Positions 1 through 9,501 are shown, counted from the first letter of the stretch. The stretch: 64,000 bases of DNA from Allobosea vaviloviae (GCF_001298265.1 NZ_LGSZ01000019.1:1-64000); one strand, 5' to 3'. Translations and numbers: made by a program. Notes: generated from the sequence alone by a model not told the origin.

Positions 1-321
1 GCGCCCCCCCCGCCCGTGCAGGGGGGACACAGGAGGGGGGGGGGGGCCGGAAAACCAGGGCTCGCCCCTTTCGCCGACGAAGCGCCGAGCGGCACTGCCC
101 CCCCACCCAACCCTCCCCACCGCAAGCGGGGGGAGGGCTCGAGCCTGCCATCGCAGCATGGCGAATTCTGAAGCCGTCGCCCTTGTCCAAGACCGCGCCT
201 TTGCTATCCAGGGGATGACAATTTGCTCATCTTGACGCTGCGCCATTGAACGGCCGCATCGGCTACGACATGGTCGCGCTCGCGGTTCTCCCCGCGATTC
301 AGCTGAGATCAGGAATAGCCG
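1..321. other. Window-edge non-coding stretch with homopolymers and a hairpin
   Basis: No convincing gene. The first 60 bases hold long runs of C and G, including a run of about 12 G near 36-46, which is unusual even for a GC-rich genome and may be a low-quality contig end. At about 112-138 the arms CCCTCCCC and GGGGGGAGGG form a hairpin of the kind seen in intergenic palindromes. An AGGAAT sequence just before 322 is the likely ribosome binding site of the next gene. Confidence 0.5.
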
Positions 322-2406
322 ATGCGCCCGTTGAGTTTCGCCGTAGCAGCGCTTGCCGTCGTAGCGCTCGTGGTCGGCCAACAGACCGGCGCGGCCGGGA
401 CGATCGGCCTGGGCGTGGTCGGGCTGCTGCTGGCGGCGGCGACCTTCCGCGCGCAGACGATCGCGACCTTCCTGAAGATCTTCTCGGTCATCTTCGCGGT
501 CGAGTATGTGCTGACGGGAGCGGCCGCCGTTCTCGCCCAGACCGGCTTCTGGCCGGCGAGCCTGCAGGCTCTCGCGCCGCCGCCGAGCCTCCCGATCACG
601 ATCGCCGTCTTCGGCCTCGTCGTCTACGGGATTTCGTTCGTGCCGGCGATCCAGCGCATCGCGCGACTGGCCTCGCCCTATTTCGAGGCCCCCGAGCGCA
701 CCACCGCGACGCTGTGGCCGGCCAAGCCCTTCAGCATCGGCACCGGGCGCATGGGCGTCCTGCTGCTGGTTTTCCTCGTCGTCCTGAACCAGCTCCAGGT
801 CGGCATCTCGCTGCGCCTGTCCTTCTTCAACCGCGATTTCTACAATGCGATCCAGGAGAAGGACGCGGCGAGCTTCTGGTACCAGTTGATCTTCGTCTTC
901 AGCGTCTGGGCCGGCATCTCGGTTGTGTCCAATCTGATCGAGCTCTTCGCCAACTATACGCTTCTGATCCGCTGGCGCCGCTGGATGGCTGAAAAATTCA
1001 GTGCGGCCTGGCTGCGCCAGGGCACGCATTACCGCGTCGCGCTCGCCGGCACCGCCGACAACCCCGACCAGCGAATCGCAGAGGACACCCGGGCCTTCGT
1101 CAACAACACCTATAATTTCGCGCTTCCGCTGCTGACGCAGGTGTCGACGCTGGTCTCGTTCTCGATCATCCTCTGGTCGATCCCGGTGGCGAGCATGGTG
1201 CCGGGCACGGAGATCAGCATCCCCGGCTTCATCTTCTGGATGGCGCTGTTTTATTCGATCGCCGCGACCTGGATCGCGCATATGATCGGCAAGCCGCTGA
1301 TTTCACTGGAGTTCGAGCAGGAGCGGCGCGAAGCGAATTTCCGCTTTTCGCTCGCTCGCCTGCGCGAATATTCCGAACAGATCGCGCTGATGCGTGGCGA
1401 AGGCGCAGAGCAGCGGCATCTGAGCGAGCGCTTCGGCGATATCGTCGCCAACTTCTACCGGCTGGTCTGGGCGAGGCTGAAGCTGAGCACCTTCACCTAC
1501 TCCTTCGGGCAGGCCAACGTCGTCGTGCCCTACATCCTGCTGGCGCCGCATTACTTCGCCAACAAGATCACGCTCGGGATCATGACCCAGGTCGCCTCCG
1601 CCTTCGACCGCGTGCAGACGGCGATGTCCTTCTTCATCAGCAGCTATCAGGCGATCGCCCAATACGTCGCGGCGATCAACCGCCTCACCACCTTCGAGAC
1701 CGCGATTGCCCAGGCGCGGGCCGCCACGATCGACGACAAGACCATCCATCGCGCTCCAGCCGATGGCCGGGATGTGCATCTCGCAGCGGTGACGCTGACG
1801 CTGCCCAACGGTTCACCGATCGTGCGGGCCGACGCCCTGGATCTCGGCGCCGCGCGGCGCACGCTCGTGGTCGGCCCCTCGGGCTCGGGCAAATCGACGC
1901 TGTTTCGCGCGATCGCCGGCATCTGGCCCTTCGGCGAGGGCAGGGTCGGCATTCCCGCCGACGCCGACATCATGCTGCTGCCGCAGCGGCCCTATCTGCC
2001 GCAAGGCACGCTTCGGGCGGCGCTGGCTTATCCGGCCGAGGCTGTCGTCTACAGCGACGACGCGATCCGTGAGGCGATGGACAAGGTCAAGCTCGGCCAT
2101 CTGCGCGACCGGCTCGACGAAATCGATCTCTGGGGCCAGCGCCTCTCGGGTGGCGAGCAGCAGCGGCTGGCGGTGGCGCGCGCGCTCCTCGCCAAGCCCG
2201 ACTGGCTGTTCCTCGACGAAGCGACGGCCTCGCTCGACGAGAAACTGGAAGGCGAGATCTATGCGACGCTCGACCGCGAGCTGCCGCAGGCGCGCATCGT
2301 CTCGATCGGCCATCGCTCGACGTTGCGCGAGATGCACGATGCCGTGGTGACGATGGAGGCCAATGACGACGGCACCTTCACGCCGCGCATGGCGGCGAAG
2401 GCGTAA
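322..2406 (+). CDS. SbmA/BacA-like ABC transporter, fused permease and ATPase
   Basis: A 694-residue inner-membrane protein with membrane segments in roughly residues 1-380 (ABC_membrane_2/SbmA-BacA type) and a C-terminal ATP-binding domain. Walker A GPSGSGKST lies near residue 518, signature LSGGEQQR near 607 and Walker B LFLDEAT near 630, so the ATPase looks intact. The family (YddA, BacA-related half transporters, ABCD-like) moves peptides or very-long-chain fatty acyl compounds; the substrate here cannot be read from sequence. Start ATG follows AGGAAT. It stands alone, with only the small gene at 2424 close downstream. Confidence 0.9.
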   Translation: MRPLSFAVAALAVVALVVGQQTGAAGTIGLGVVGLLLAAATFRAQTIATFLKIFSVIFAVEYVLTGAAAVLAQTGFWPASLQALAPPPSLPITIAVFGLVVYGISFVPAIQRIARLASPYFEAPERTTATLWPAKPFSIGTGRMGVLLLVFLVVLNQLQVGISLRLSFFNRDFYNAIQEKDAASFWYQLIFVFSVWAGISVVSNLIELFANYTLLIRWRRWMAEKFSAAWLRQGTHYRVALAGTADNPDQRIAEDTRAFVNNTYNFALPLLTQVSTLVSFSIILWSIPVASMVPGTEISIPGFIFWMALFYSIAATWIAHMIGKPLISLEFEQERREANFRFSLARLREYSEQIALMRGEGAEQRHLSERFGDIVANFYRLVWARLKLSTFTYSFGQANVVVPYILLAPHYFANKITLGIMTQVASAFDRVQTAMSFFISSYQAIAQYVAAINRLTTFETAIAQARAATIDDKTIHRAPADGRDVHLAAVTLTLPNGSPIVRADALDLGAARRTLVVGPSGSGKSTLFRAIAGIWPFGEGRVGIPADADIMLLPQRPYLPQGTLRAALAYPAEAVVYSDDAIREAMDKVKLGHLRDRLDEIDLWGQRLSGGEQQRLAVARALLAKPDWLFLDEATASLDEKLEGEIYATLDRELPQARIVSIGHRSTLREMHDAVVTMEANDDGTFTPRMAAKA

Positions 2407-2423
2407 CGCTCGGGAGCAAAACC

Positions 2424-2699
2424 GTGGCCGAGCGAAGATGCTTCGTCTGCAACCACATCTTCGAGAATACGAGGCCCGTCTGCCATGTCGTCTTTTTTGA
2501 TGACGGGGAAATTCAGGTCGATTGCGGCCAGGACGATCACGGCGACGCCGACGAATTCTCCAGAAGCTTCTGCCTGGTCGGGCTGAATCACATCGTGGTC
2601 CGCGACGAATCTTTGCCGGAGATATTTCGACGGGAGAAGCCCAACACGAGCTTCGGCCGAAACGACGCGCAGTCGCCCTGGATCAGCTACGTCCTCTGA
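2424..2699 (+). CDS. Small Cys-rich hypothetical protein
   Basis: 91 residues starting at GTG behind GGGAG, 17 bases after the ABC transporter stop, so probably co-transcribed. The N-terminal half has a CFVCNH motif followed by two further cysteines and a DCGQDDHG segment, which could bind a metal such as zinc. I do not recognise the family. The spacing, ribosome binding site and coherent composition argue that it is real. Confidence 0.55.
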   Translation: MAERRCFVCNHIFENTRPVCHVVFFDDGEIQVDCGQDDHGDADEFSRSFCLVGLNHIVVRDESLPEIFRREKPNTSFGRNDAQSPWISYVL

Positions 2700-2737
2700 C
2701 AAGAAGCGCTGAAAGGCAGCAGCCTGCTACGAAGTTC

Positions 2738-3223
2738 TCAGAGCGCGCGGTCGAATTGCAGTTCGCCGGCACCGCCCTTGAGCACGAGCTTGCCATTGAC
2801 GAGATCCCATTTCTGGGTGGCGCGCAGCGCCGTCAGATAGCTCCGCTCGAAATCCGACAGGCCCTTGTCGCAGCTGCGCTTGGTCAGGGCCAGCGGGCCG
2901 ACGGCGAAGGATTGCTGCCGCAACGGGTAGGCCGCCGCAGAAAAGGTGTTGCAGCCGGCAAAGCCGGTGCCGCGCAGGTTCTGGTCCACCATGAGCGTCG
3001 CGCGCCGGTCGGAGATCGGCTTGCCGTTGAGCGAAACGGCGGTCCAGGACGCGCCGAGCGGGAAGTTTTTTTCCTGCTGCTGCTGGACCGGCGCCGATTG
3101 CGGCGTGCCCAGTTCCTCGCGCGATGGCATCGGCTGGCGGCGCTGCGCCAACGCGCCGGTCGGCATCAGCATGGGCGCAGCCAGGATGGTGAGCAAGGCA
3201 GCATAGCCTAGGCGTCGAATCAT
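2738..3223 (-). CDS. Secreted META-domain (HslJ-like) protein
   Basis: 161 residues from the internal ATG (MIRRLGYAALL), chosen because it gives a standard signal peptide ending in ALAQ at about residue 26; a longer form would begin at 3253. The mature part starts with a Gln-rich linker and then a META/DUF306 domain: a WTAVSLNGKPI entry strand, GTGFAGCNTF and the closing KRSCDKGLSDFERSYLTAL helix. META domains occur in periplasmic proteins such as HslJ and in surface proteins; their biochemical role is not settled. Confidence 0.85.
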   Translation of the reverse strand: MIRRLGYAALLTILAAPMLMPTGALAQRRQPMPSREELGTPQSAPVQQQQEKNFPLGASWTAVSLNGKPISDRRATLMVDQNLRGTGFAGCNTFSAAAYPLRQQSFAVGPLALTKRSCDKGLSDFERSYLTALRATQKWDLVNGKLVLKGGAGELQFDRAL

Positions 3224-3565
3224 TGTCGTCTTACCCGGTCGTCCTGAAGTCACATGCAGGACCCTAGCCTATCGGCCCGCCCCTGTGAAAGCGCGTAGCG
3301 GCGTATCGTCCCGCAATCAACCGGCAAGCGACGCCGTGGATGATTTCAGGCCGTCGGCCGGATGCTTGCACAGGACATTTTCAGCCAGCGGCTGCATCCG
3401 GATCGTGGCCAGAGCCGTAGTCACCAAATACGTCGGAAACACGAGGTCCAGTGGCCGGCCCCATCCCCCCGGGGCTGTCCGCGACAGGCGAGGCCGCTGC
3501 CCCCAGCGGCGGCCTCGTTCTTCCTGCGGATGCGGGACGCCAGCCAGCCGTGGGCCGGCGTCTCG
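3224..3565. other. Intergenic region between META protein and hisG
   Basis: 342 bases without a supportable gene. A GC-rich hairpin (GAGGCCGCTG pairing with GGCGGCCTC, about 3490-3516) lies about 50 bases beyond the hisG stop and could end the hisZ-hisG transcript, although no clear U-run follows it on that strand. Confidence 0.4.
3490..3516 (-). terminator. Candidate hairpin downstream of hisG
   Basis: Imperfect GC-rich stem with a C-rich loop, placed 50 bases after the hisG stop codon. The T-rich stretch lies on the plus-strand side, so assignment to hisG is uncertain. Confidence 0.3.
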
Positions 3566-4555
3566 TCAGATACGCGCCTGAAGCCGCTCGATCAGCGGGT
3601 TGGCCTTGCGGAAGACATAGGCCGGTGCGCTGACGGTGATGTCGTCGCCCCCCGCCTTCGCCAGATGGTCGACCAGCGCAAACACCGCTTTCTCCGGGCA
3701 GTGGATCGTCACGACACCGCCTGCCGCACTCGCTCCCAGGGGCAGCCTCGCACCAAAAAGTGCGGCGAGATCGCCCAGCGTATCCGAGGCGCCATCGAGC
3801 CGCGCCCGGATTTCCCTGACCGAGCGCGCCTCCTCCTCCGCCGCGATCCGCGACAGGATCGCCTTGGCGGCGGTCTTCGCCCGCTCGCCCCAGGGCGCGC
3901 GCACGGAGGCGACGAGGTTCGCTTCGGAGGCCAGCATCACGCCGTCGTCGAGGATCTTGAGCGCGTTGGCCGACAGGGTCGCGCCCGTCGTGGTGATGTC
4001 GACGACGATCTCGGCTGTGCCGGCGGCCGGCGCGCCCTCGGTGGCGCCCAGGCTCTCGACGATGCGGTAATCGGCCAGCCCGTGGCTGGCGAAATAGCGG
4101 CGCGTCAGGTTGACGTATTTGGTGGCGACGCGGAGCTTGCGGCCGTGACGGCTGCGCATCGTCGAGGCGACATCGTCGAGGTCGGCCATGGTCCGCACGT
4201 CGATCCAGGCCTGCGGCACGGCGACGACGACATTGGCGTGGCCGAAGCCGAGCGGGGTCAGCATCTCGACGGCCGCATCGGCATCGGCGACCTGCTCGCG
4301 CACCAGATCCTCGCCGGTGATGCCGAGATGGGCGGCGCCCGAGGCCAGTTGCGAGACGATCTCGGAGGCCGAGAGAAAGGCGACCTCGGCCCCCTCGACA
4401 CCGGCGATGGTGCCGCGATAGTCGCGCTCGCCGCGCGACTTGACGAATTTCAGCCCGGCGCGGCCGAAGAAGGCAGTGGCGTTCTCCTGCAGCCGGCCCT
4501 TGGAGGGCACGGCGAGAACCAGCGGAGCATCGTTCACGACAGGGGCGTCACTCAT
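3566..4555 (-). CDS. hisG: ATP phosphoribosyltransferase catalytic subunit
   Basis: Catalyses the first step of histidine synthesis, joining ATP and PRPP. 329 residues. VLAVPSKGRLQENA at the N-terminus, GITGEDLVREQ and the PRPP-binding EIVVDITTTGATLSANALK segment are all present. Its partner hisZ lies immediately upstream and overlaps by 4 bases (ATGA type), so the two are translationally coupled. HisG forms needing HisZ lack the full regulatory domain; this protein is longer than the shortest HisG forms, with additional C-terminal sequence (from about residue 225). Confidence 0.96.
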   Translation of the reverse strand: MSDAPVVNDAPLVLAVPSKGRLQENATAFFGRAGLKFVKSRGERDYRGTIAGVEGAEVAFLSASEIVSQLASGAAHLGITGEDLVREQVADADAAVEMLTPLGFGHANVVVAVPQAWIDVRTMADLDDVASTMRSRHGRKLRVATKYVNLTRRYFASHGLADYRIVESLGATEGAPAAGTAEIVVDITTTGATLSANALKILDDGVMLASEANLVASVRAPWGERAKTAAKAILSRIAAEEEARSVREIRARLDGASDTLGDLAALFGARLPLGASAAGGVVTIHCPEKAVFALVDHLAKAGGDDITVSAPAYVFRKANPLIERLQARI

Positions 4556-5673
4556 GCTGCGTCTCCCGTCAGCCGCTCGAGCCAGATCGACGCGCCCACC
4601 GCCGGAATCGGCGCGGCCGCGCCCAGCCGCCCGAGCACCTGGTCGTAGCGGCCGCCGCCCGCAACCGGCTTGCCGTCGCTGCGCGCGGCGTCGTGAAGCT
4701 CGAAGATGAAGCCGGTGTAGTAGTCGAGATTGCGGGCGAAGGCGGCCTGGAAGCCGATCGCGCTCACATCGACGCCGCGCACGGCGAGGAAGCCGGTCCG
4801 CTCGTCGAAGGCGTCGAGCTCACGGCCGAGATCGAGCGAGGCCTGGTCGGCGAGCGCGCGCAGTGCGGCAGACGCCGTATCGGGATCGCCCGTGATCGCC
4901 AGCACCTGCGCCAGCAGCGCCTTGACGTCGCCATTGACCGGGTTCTCGCGCTCGGCGGCGCGGGCCAGGAAGCGCTCGGCGATGTCGCCCGCGCTGCGGC
5001 CGCCGACGGTGGAGATGCCGGCGATCGACAGCACGTCCTCGACGAAGGCCTTGGCCGCCTTGGGGTCCTGTCCCTCCAGCGCCTTGAGCAGGCCGGCATG
5101 GGCGGTCTCGCCCTCGGGCGTCGGCGGATCGAGCGCATCGACGGCCTGCGCGCCCTTGCCCTGAACGACGGCGCGCATCAGGCGGCGGCGGGCGCCGGCC
5201 GGAACCGACAGACCGTCCAGCAGCGCACCGAGCAAGGCGACGTCGCCCATCAGGATCTTCGGCTGGGCGAGGCCGAGCGCGGCGGTGGCCTCGACCGTCA
5301 GCGCCATGATCTCGGCATCGGTCGCGGCGAAGTCGTCGCGGCCGAAGGATTCGATGCCGGCCTGCGCGAATTCGCCGGGCTCGCCCGAGCGCATGCGGAA
5401 GACGGGGCCGGCATAGGCATAGGCTGCGGGCTCGCTGGAGCCGGAGGCGATGTGATCGAGCGCGACGGGGATGGTGTATTCCGGCCGCAGGCACCAGTCG
5501 CGGCCCTCGGAATCCTGCGTCATGAAGATGCGCCGGCGGATATCCTCGCCGGACAGGTCGAGGAAGACATCCGCCGGCTGCAGGATTGCGGGCTCGGCGC
5601 GGGCATAACCCTCGCGCGCGAACAGCGCGATCACGGTCTCGATGCTGGCTGCGGTCGCGGGCACGGCGGTCAA
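4552..5673 (-). CDS. hisZ: ATP phosphoribosyltransferase regulatory subunit
   Basis: 373-residue paralogue of histidyl-tRNA synthetase without tRNA-charging function, which complexes with HisG and carries allosteric control by histidine. The class II synthetase-like segments RPEYTIPVALDH, ARNLDYYTGFIFELHD and [15 protein letters not shown] are recognisable. It is first in the hisZ-hisG pair. hisS is upstream on the same strand but separated by an inserted GIY-YIG/palindrome block. Confidence 0.95.
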   Translation of the reverse strand: MTAVPATAASIETVIALFAREGYARAEPAILQPADVFLDLSGEDIRRRIFMTQDSEGRDWCLRPEYTIPVALDHIASGSSEPAAYAYAGPVFRMRSGEPGEFAQAGIESFGRDDFAATDAEIMALTVEATAALGLAQPKILMGDVALLGALLDGLSVPAGARRRLMRAVVQGKGAQAVDALDPPTPEGETAHAGLLKALEGQDPKAAKAFVEDVLSIAGISTVGGRSAGDIAERFLARAAERENPVNGDVKALLAQVLAITGDPDTASAALRALADQASLDLGRELDAFDERTGFLAVRGVDVSAIGFQAAFARNLDYYTGFIFELHDAARSDGKPVAGGGRYDQVLGRLGAAAPIPAVGASIWLERLTGDAA

Positions 5674-5755
5674 TCCTGTTACGGGCGCTGTCCTAGCAGC
5701 GGCGGACGGGATTTTCGAGGCATTTGAGGGAAATGGGTGAACGGGAATCTCCTGC

Positions 5756-5786
5756 CGTCATGCTCGGGCCTGACCCGAGCATGACG
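5756..5786. repeat. Intergenic palindrome, family A1 (perfect)
   Basis: CGTCATGCTCGGG and CCCGAGCATGACG form a perfect 13-bp inverted repeat around a 5-base loop. Further copies of the ATGCTCGGG core lie at 5815, 6260, 8070 and 9506. Confidence 0.85.
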
Positions 5787-5810
5787 GGACGATGGAGGCG
5801 CGGGAGGCGA

Positions 5811-5913
5811 CGTCATGCTCGGGCTTGACCCGAGCATCTCATGCCGACAGAGGCGCTCTCACCTCCTCCTGCCCGAGATTCTCGGATCTCCGCTATGCTT
5901 CGTCCGAGAATGA
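5811..5913. repeat. Composite palindrome unit A1+A2 (3' side of GIY-YIG gene)
   Basis: Contains an A1 palindrome (ATGCTCGGG/CCCGAGCAT, 5815-5837) and an A2 palindrome (ATTCTCGGA/TCCGAGAAT with a 16-base loop, 5878-5911), about 40 bases apart. The GIY-YIG stop codon at 5893-5895 lies in the A2 loop. Confidence 0.8.
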
Positions 5914-6210
5914 CATCGGATAGATGTCCTGGAACAGGTCGCGCCAATCTGGATTCGCCTTCTCGACAAGGTCGATCTTCCAGGCACGCAGCCAGCGCTT
6001 CAGGCTCGTCTCGCGCTGGATCGCGAGATCGATGTGATCGAACTGCTCGAACCAGACCAGCTTGTCCAGATTGTAGTGTGCCGTGAACGAGCGCCCAGCG
6101 ATTTGCTTGTGCTCGCCCACGCGCCGAACGAGATCGGCCGTCACTCCAAGGTAAAGCGTGCCCCTCGGCTTGTTGGTCATGATGTAGACGAAGGACGGTT
6201 CAAGGTTCAC
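5893..6210 (-). CDS. Single-domain GIY-YIG nuclease embedded in palindromes
   Basis: 105 residues from the GTG at 6208-6210. The GIY-YIG core is FVYIMTNKPRGTLYLGVT, then DLVRRVGEHK, LVWFEQFD and the conserved ETSLKRWLRAWKIDLVEKAN end (UvrC-N/COG2827 type). An ATG farther upstream exists only because the palindrome encodes it, so the GTG after the palindrome is preferred. Palindromes touch both ends: the 5' arm ends at the start codon and the stop is inside the 3' palindrome. The gene splits hisS from hisZ. The domain is normally a metal-dependent DNA-cutting fold; the target here is unknown. A second copy is at 10944. Confidence 0.88.
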   Translation of the reverse strand: MNLEPSFVYIMTNKPRGTLYLGVTADLVRRVGEHKQIAGRSFTAHYNLDKLVWFEQFDHIDLAIQRETSLKRWLRAWKIDLVEKANPDWRDLFQDIYPMSFSDEA

Positions 6211-6284
6211 GTCATTCTCGGGCGAAGCGAAGCGCAGACCCGAGAATCTCCGGCAAGAGATGCTCGGGTCAAGCCCGAGCATGA
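6211..6284. repeat. Composite palindrome unit A2+A1 (5' side of GIY-YIG gene)
   Basis: A2 palindrome (ATTCTCGGG/CCCGAGAAT, 6214-6247) followed 12 bases later by A1 (ATGCTCGGG/CCCGAGCAT, 6260-6282). It fills nearly all the space between the GIY-YIG start and the hisS stop and is the mirror arrangement of the unit at 5811-5913. Confidence 0.85.
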
Positions 6285-6293
6285 CGCGTGTCG

Positions 6294-7904
6294 TTACCCG
6301 TGCCGCGCGAGCACCGTCTTCACACCCGCGACCAGCCCCTCGACCGGCACGGAAAACTGCGCCTCCGCCTGCTTGGCCTTGTGCTCGGCGGAATCCTTCA
6401 CGTCGCGGCTGGCGGCCGCGAGTTCGGCGCCCAGGATCAGGTCCTTGATCACGACCGTGCCGGCCTCGCGCTCCGACGAGCCCTGGATGATGGCGCAGAT
6501 CGCGCCGCGGCGGTCGGCATATTTCATCTGGGCGTTGAAGCCGGACGAACCCAGATAGAGATCGGCGCGGCAGAGCGGCTTGCCGTTGTCGTCCTTGGCC
6601 TGGCGCAGCGCGGACACCATCGCCTGATAGCCCGGCATGAACTCCGGCGACTTGTTGTCCATCGCAGTGACGACGACGAGCGGGAGTTCGTTCCTGGCAT
6701 CGACGATGGGCGACTTCACCGCCTTTAGAGCCGAATAGAGCCGGGACACGCCGATCGAGAAGCCGGTCGCCGGCACAGGCTCGGGCCGGAAGCGGCCGAC
6801 CAGCCCGTCATAACGCCCACCACCCGCGACCGAGCCGAAGCGCACGACCTGCCCTTGATCGTTCGGGACTTCGAAGGTCAGTTCGACCTCGTAGACCGGG
6901 CCAGTGTAGTATTCGAGGCCGCGAACGACGGACGGGTCGATGCGGATGCGGTTGCTACCGTAACCGGCCGCTTCGCAGAGATCCGCAAGCTGGAGCAATT
7001 CTTCCGCGCCCTGCCGCCCAGTCTCGCTCGCTGACCGCTCTAGAAGTGACCGCGCAATCCGCAGATTGTCGATGAATTTGGTCCCGCTGGTATCGCGGAC
7101 CATATCTGCCAAGTCGCGCCCGACGTGATCCGACGCATCGGATACATGCTCGAAATCAACAGTCGCATTCATCATGCGGGTCTGGTCAGCCGCGCTCAGC
7201 CCTGCACCTTTGGTGAAATCTCCGCTCTCGTCCTTGCGGCCCTCGCCGAGCAGGAGCCGCACGCCTTCCGGCCCAAACTTGTCGAGCTTGTCGATCGCGC
7301 GCAGCACCGTCAGCCGCCGCCCGGCATTCTCCTCGCCGCCGAGACCGATCGCCTCCATCACGCCGTCGAGCACCTTGCGGTTGTTCACCTTGACGACATA
7401 GTCGCCGCGCTTGATGCCGAGCGCCTCCATCGTGTCGGCGGCGAGCATGCAGATCTCGGCATCGGCAGCGACCGAGCCCGCGCCGACGATGTCGGCGTCG
7501 AACTGCATGAACTGGCGAAAGCGGCCCGGGCCCGGCTTCTCGTTGCGGAAGACATAGCCGGCGCGATAGCTGCGATAGGGCTTTGGCAGCGCGTCATAAT
7601 TCTCCGCGACATAGCGGGCGAGCGGCGCGGTCAAATCGTAGCGCAGCGAGAGCCACTGCTCGTCATCGTCCTGGAAGGAGAAGACGCCCTCGTTGGGGCG
7701 GTCCTGATCGGGCAGGAACTTGCCGAGCGCGTCGGAGAACTCAATGAGCGGCGTCTCCACGGGATCGAAGCCATAGCGCGAGAAGCTCTCGCGGATCACC
7801 GCCAGCATGCGCTCGGTGGCGGCGACATCGGCCGGGCCACGATCGACGAAGCCGCGCGGCTGGCGGGCCTTCAGCTTGGAGGGGGCGGGCTTGTCGGCGG
7901 ACAT
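6294..7904 (-). CDS. hisS: Histidine-tRNA ligase
   Basis: Charges tRNA-His. 536 residues from the ATG giving [10 protein letters not shown]; a longer reading from 7982 runs through intergenic DNA and is less likely. Class II features are visible: [33 protein letters not shown] (motif 2 region), [14 protein letters not shown] and [14 protein letters not shown], plus a C-terminal anticodon-binding domain. Typical neighbour of hisZ-hisG in Hyphomicrobiales, here separated from them by the palindrome/GIY-YIG insert. Confidence 0.96.
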   Translation of the reverse strand: MSADKPAPSKLKARQPRGFVDRGPADVAATERMLAVIRESFSRYGFDPVETPLIEFSDALGKFLPDQDRPNEGVFSFQDDDEQWLSLRYDLTAPLARYVAENYDALPKPYRSYRAGYVFRNEKPGPGRFRQFMQFDADIVGAGSVAADAEICMLAADTMEALGIKRGDYVVKVNNRKVLDGVMEAIGLGGEENAGRRLTVLRAIDKLDKFGPEGVRLLLGEGRKDESGDFTKGAGLSAADQTRMMNATVDFEHVSDASDHVGRDLADMVRDTSGTKFIDNLRIARSLLERSASETGRQGAEELLQLADLCEAAGYGSNRIRIDPSVVRGLEYYTGPVYEVELTFEVPNDQGQVVRFGSVAGGGRYDGLVGRFRPEPVPATGFSIGVSRLYSALKAVKSPIVDARNELPLVVVTAMDNKSPEFMPGYQAMVSALRQAKDDNGKPLCRADLYLGSSGFNAQMKYADRRGAICAIIQGSSEREAGTVVIKDLILGAELAAASRDVKDSAEHKAKQAEAQFSVPVEGLVAGVKTVLARHG

Positions 7905-7992
7905 GGGCGTCTGAACTCGAGTTGGGTCGTCGCAATACGAAACGTATGGGCGCGGGTTATCCCTTACGGATAGGGCGGGCAAGCCAGTCGTG

Positions 7993-8096
7993 CGTCATTC
8001 TCGGGCGTAGCGCAGCGCAGACCCGAGAATCTCCAGACGGGAAAGCGCGGGAGCCTCTCTCGGCCCGAGATGCTCGGGTCAAGCCCGAGCATGACG
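7993..8096. repeat. Composite palindrome unit A2+A1 between hisS and glcF
   Basis: A2 at 7997-8030 and A1 at 8070-8092, same order as at 6211-6284 but with a longer spacer (about 39 bases). No nuclease gene accompanies this copy. Confidence 0.82.
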
Positions 8097-8103
8097 TGCG
8101 TGA

Positions 8104-9480
8104 CTACTCCGCCGCCACCAGCGCCGCCTCGCGCAGCGGGCGATCCGCGATGCCTGCCCGCGCCAGCTTCTCCGGCAAGGGGCCGCCGGTCGCCCAGTCC
8201 AGCAGCTCGGCGGTGTGGACGACCGGGGTGGTGGCGCCCTTGTCGGCGAAGCCCTTGGCGAGCTGGGTCATGCAGCCGATATTGCCGGTCGCGACCAGCA
8301 TCGGCTTGGTCTTCTGGATGTTGCCGACCTTGCGCTCGCGCAACTGCCCCGCGATCTCGGGCTGGAGGATGTTGTAGACGCCGGCCGAGCCGCAGCAGAT
8401 GTGGCCCTCCGGCGCCTCCTTCACCGCGAAGCCGACGCCCGAGAGCAGGCGCTTGGGGCCATCCTTGAGCTGCTGGCCATGCTGCATCGAGCAGGCGGAG
8501 TGGTAGGCGATCGGCATGGTCACATCCCGAACCGGCACGAGGTCGAGCGTCGCGACGAACTCCGTGACGTCCTTCGCCAGCGCCGACACCCGCTCCGCCC
8601 TGGCGGCATAGGCCGGCTCGTTGCGGAACATGAAGCCGTAATCCTTGATCGTGGTGCCGCAGCCCGAGGTCGTGATCAGGATCGCGTCGAGCCCCTTGCC
8701 TTCGATCTCGGCCGTCCAGGCGTCGATATTGGCCCGGGCGAAGGCGTGGGCGTCGTGCTCGCGGCCCATATGGTGGACGAGCGCGCCGCAGCAGCCCTCC
8801 CCCTTCGGCAGCACGACCTCGACGCCATGGCGGGTCAGAAGCCGGATCGTCGCCTCGTTGATGGCGGGGTCGAGCACCGGCTGCGCGCAGCCGGAGAGGA
8901 TCGCGACGCGCTTTCCGCGCGGGGTGGCGACGGGGGCGAATGTCTGCGGCCCCTCCATGGTCGAGCGCGAGGGCAATTTGGAGGGCGCCAGCGCCAGCAT
9001 CGCCTTCAGCCGCGCGCCGATCAACGGCAGGGCGCCGAGCACCGGCCCCAGCGGCTTGGCCAGCACGGCGCCGAGCATGGCGGTTCGGAAGCGGCCGGGA
9101 TAGGGCAGGATCGCGCCGAGCACGCGCCGCAGCAGCCGGTCATGCCAGGAGCGCTCATAGGTCTCCTCGATATGGGCGCGGGCATGATCGACGAGGTGCA
9201 TGTAGTTCACGCCCGACGGGCAGGTCGACATGCAGGAGAGGCAGGAGAGGCAGCGGTCGACATGCTTGACCACCTCCTGCGTCGCCGGCTTGCCGTTCTC
9301 CAGCATGTCCTTGATCAGGTAGATGCGCCCGCGCGGGGAATCGAGCTCGTCGCCGAGCAGGAGATAGGTCGGGCAGGTGGCGGTGCAAAAGCCGCAATGC
9401 ACGCAGGTCCGCAGGATCTTCTCCGAGGCGGGCAGGCGCGGGTCGGAGGCGAGATGGGCGGGTGTGAAATTGGTTTGCAT
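8104..9480 (-). CDS. glcF: Glycolate oxidase iron-sulfur subunit
   Basis: 458 residues. Two 4Fe-4S motifs near the N-terminus (CVHCGFCTATCPTY and CLSCLSCMSTCP) and two Cys-rich CCG domains further on (GEGCCGALVHHMG, HICCGSAGVYN). It passes electrons from the flavin subunits GlcD/GlcE, which oxidise glycolate to glyoxylate, toward the quinone pool. Downstream member of the minus-strand glcD-glcE-glcF set. Confidence 0.95.
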   Translation of the reverse strand: MQTNFTPAHLASDPRLPASEKILRTCVHCGFCTATCPTYLLLGDELDSPRGRIYLIKDMLENGKPATQEVVKHVDRCLSCLSCMSTCPSGVNYMHLVDHARAHIEETYERSWHDRLLRRVLGAILPYPGRFRTAMLGAVLAKPLGPVLGALPLIGARLKAMLALAPSKLPSRSTMEGPQTFAPVATPRGKRVAILSGCAQPVLDPAINEATIRLLTRHGVEVVLPKGEGCCGALVHHMGREHDAHAFARANIDAWTAEIEGKGLDAILITTSGCGTTIKDYGFMFRNEPAYAARAERVSALAKDVTEFVATLDLVPVRDVTMPIAYHSACSMQHGQQLKDGPKRLLSGVGFAVKEAPEGHICCGSAGVYNILQPEIAGQLRERKVGNIQKTKPMLVATGNIGCMTQLAKGFADKGATTPVVHTAELLDWATGGPLPEKLARAGIADRPLREAALVAAE

Positions 9481-9501
9481 GGCCTATCCGTTTCGCCTGC
9501 C

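Noticed and set aside
6211..6282. A longer start for the first GIY-YIG gene
   Set aside because: The extra residues are encoded by the palindrome unit itself and are not part of the nuclease fold.
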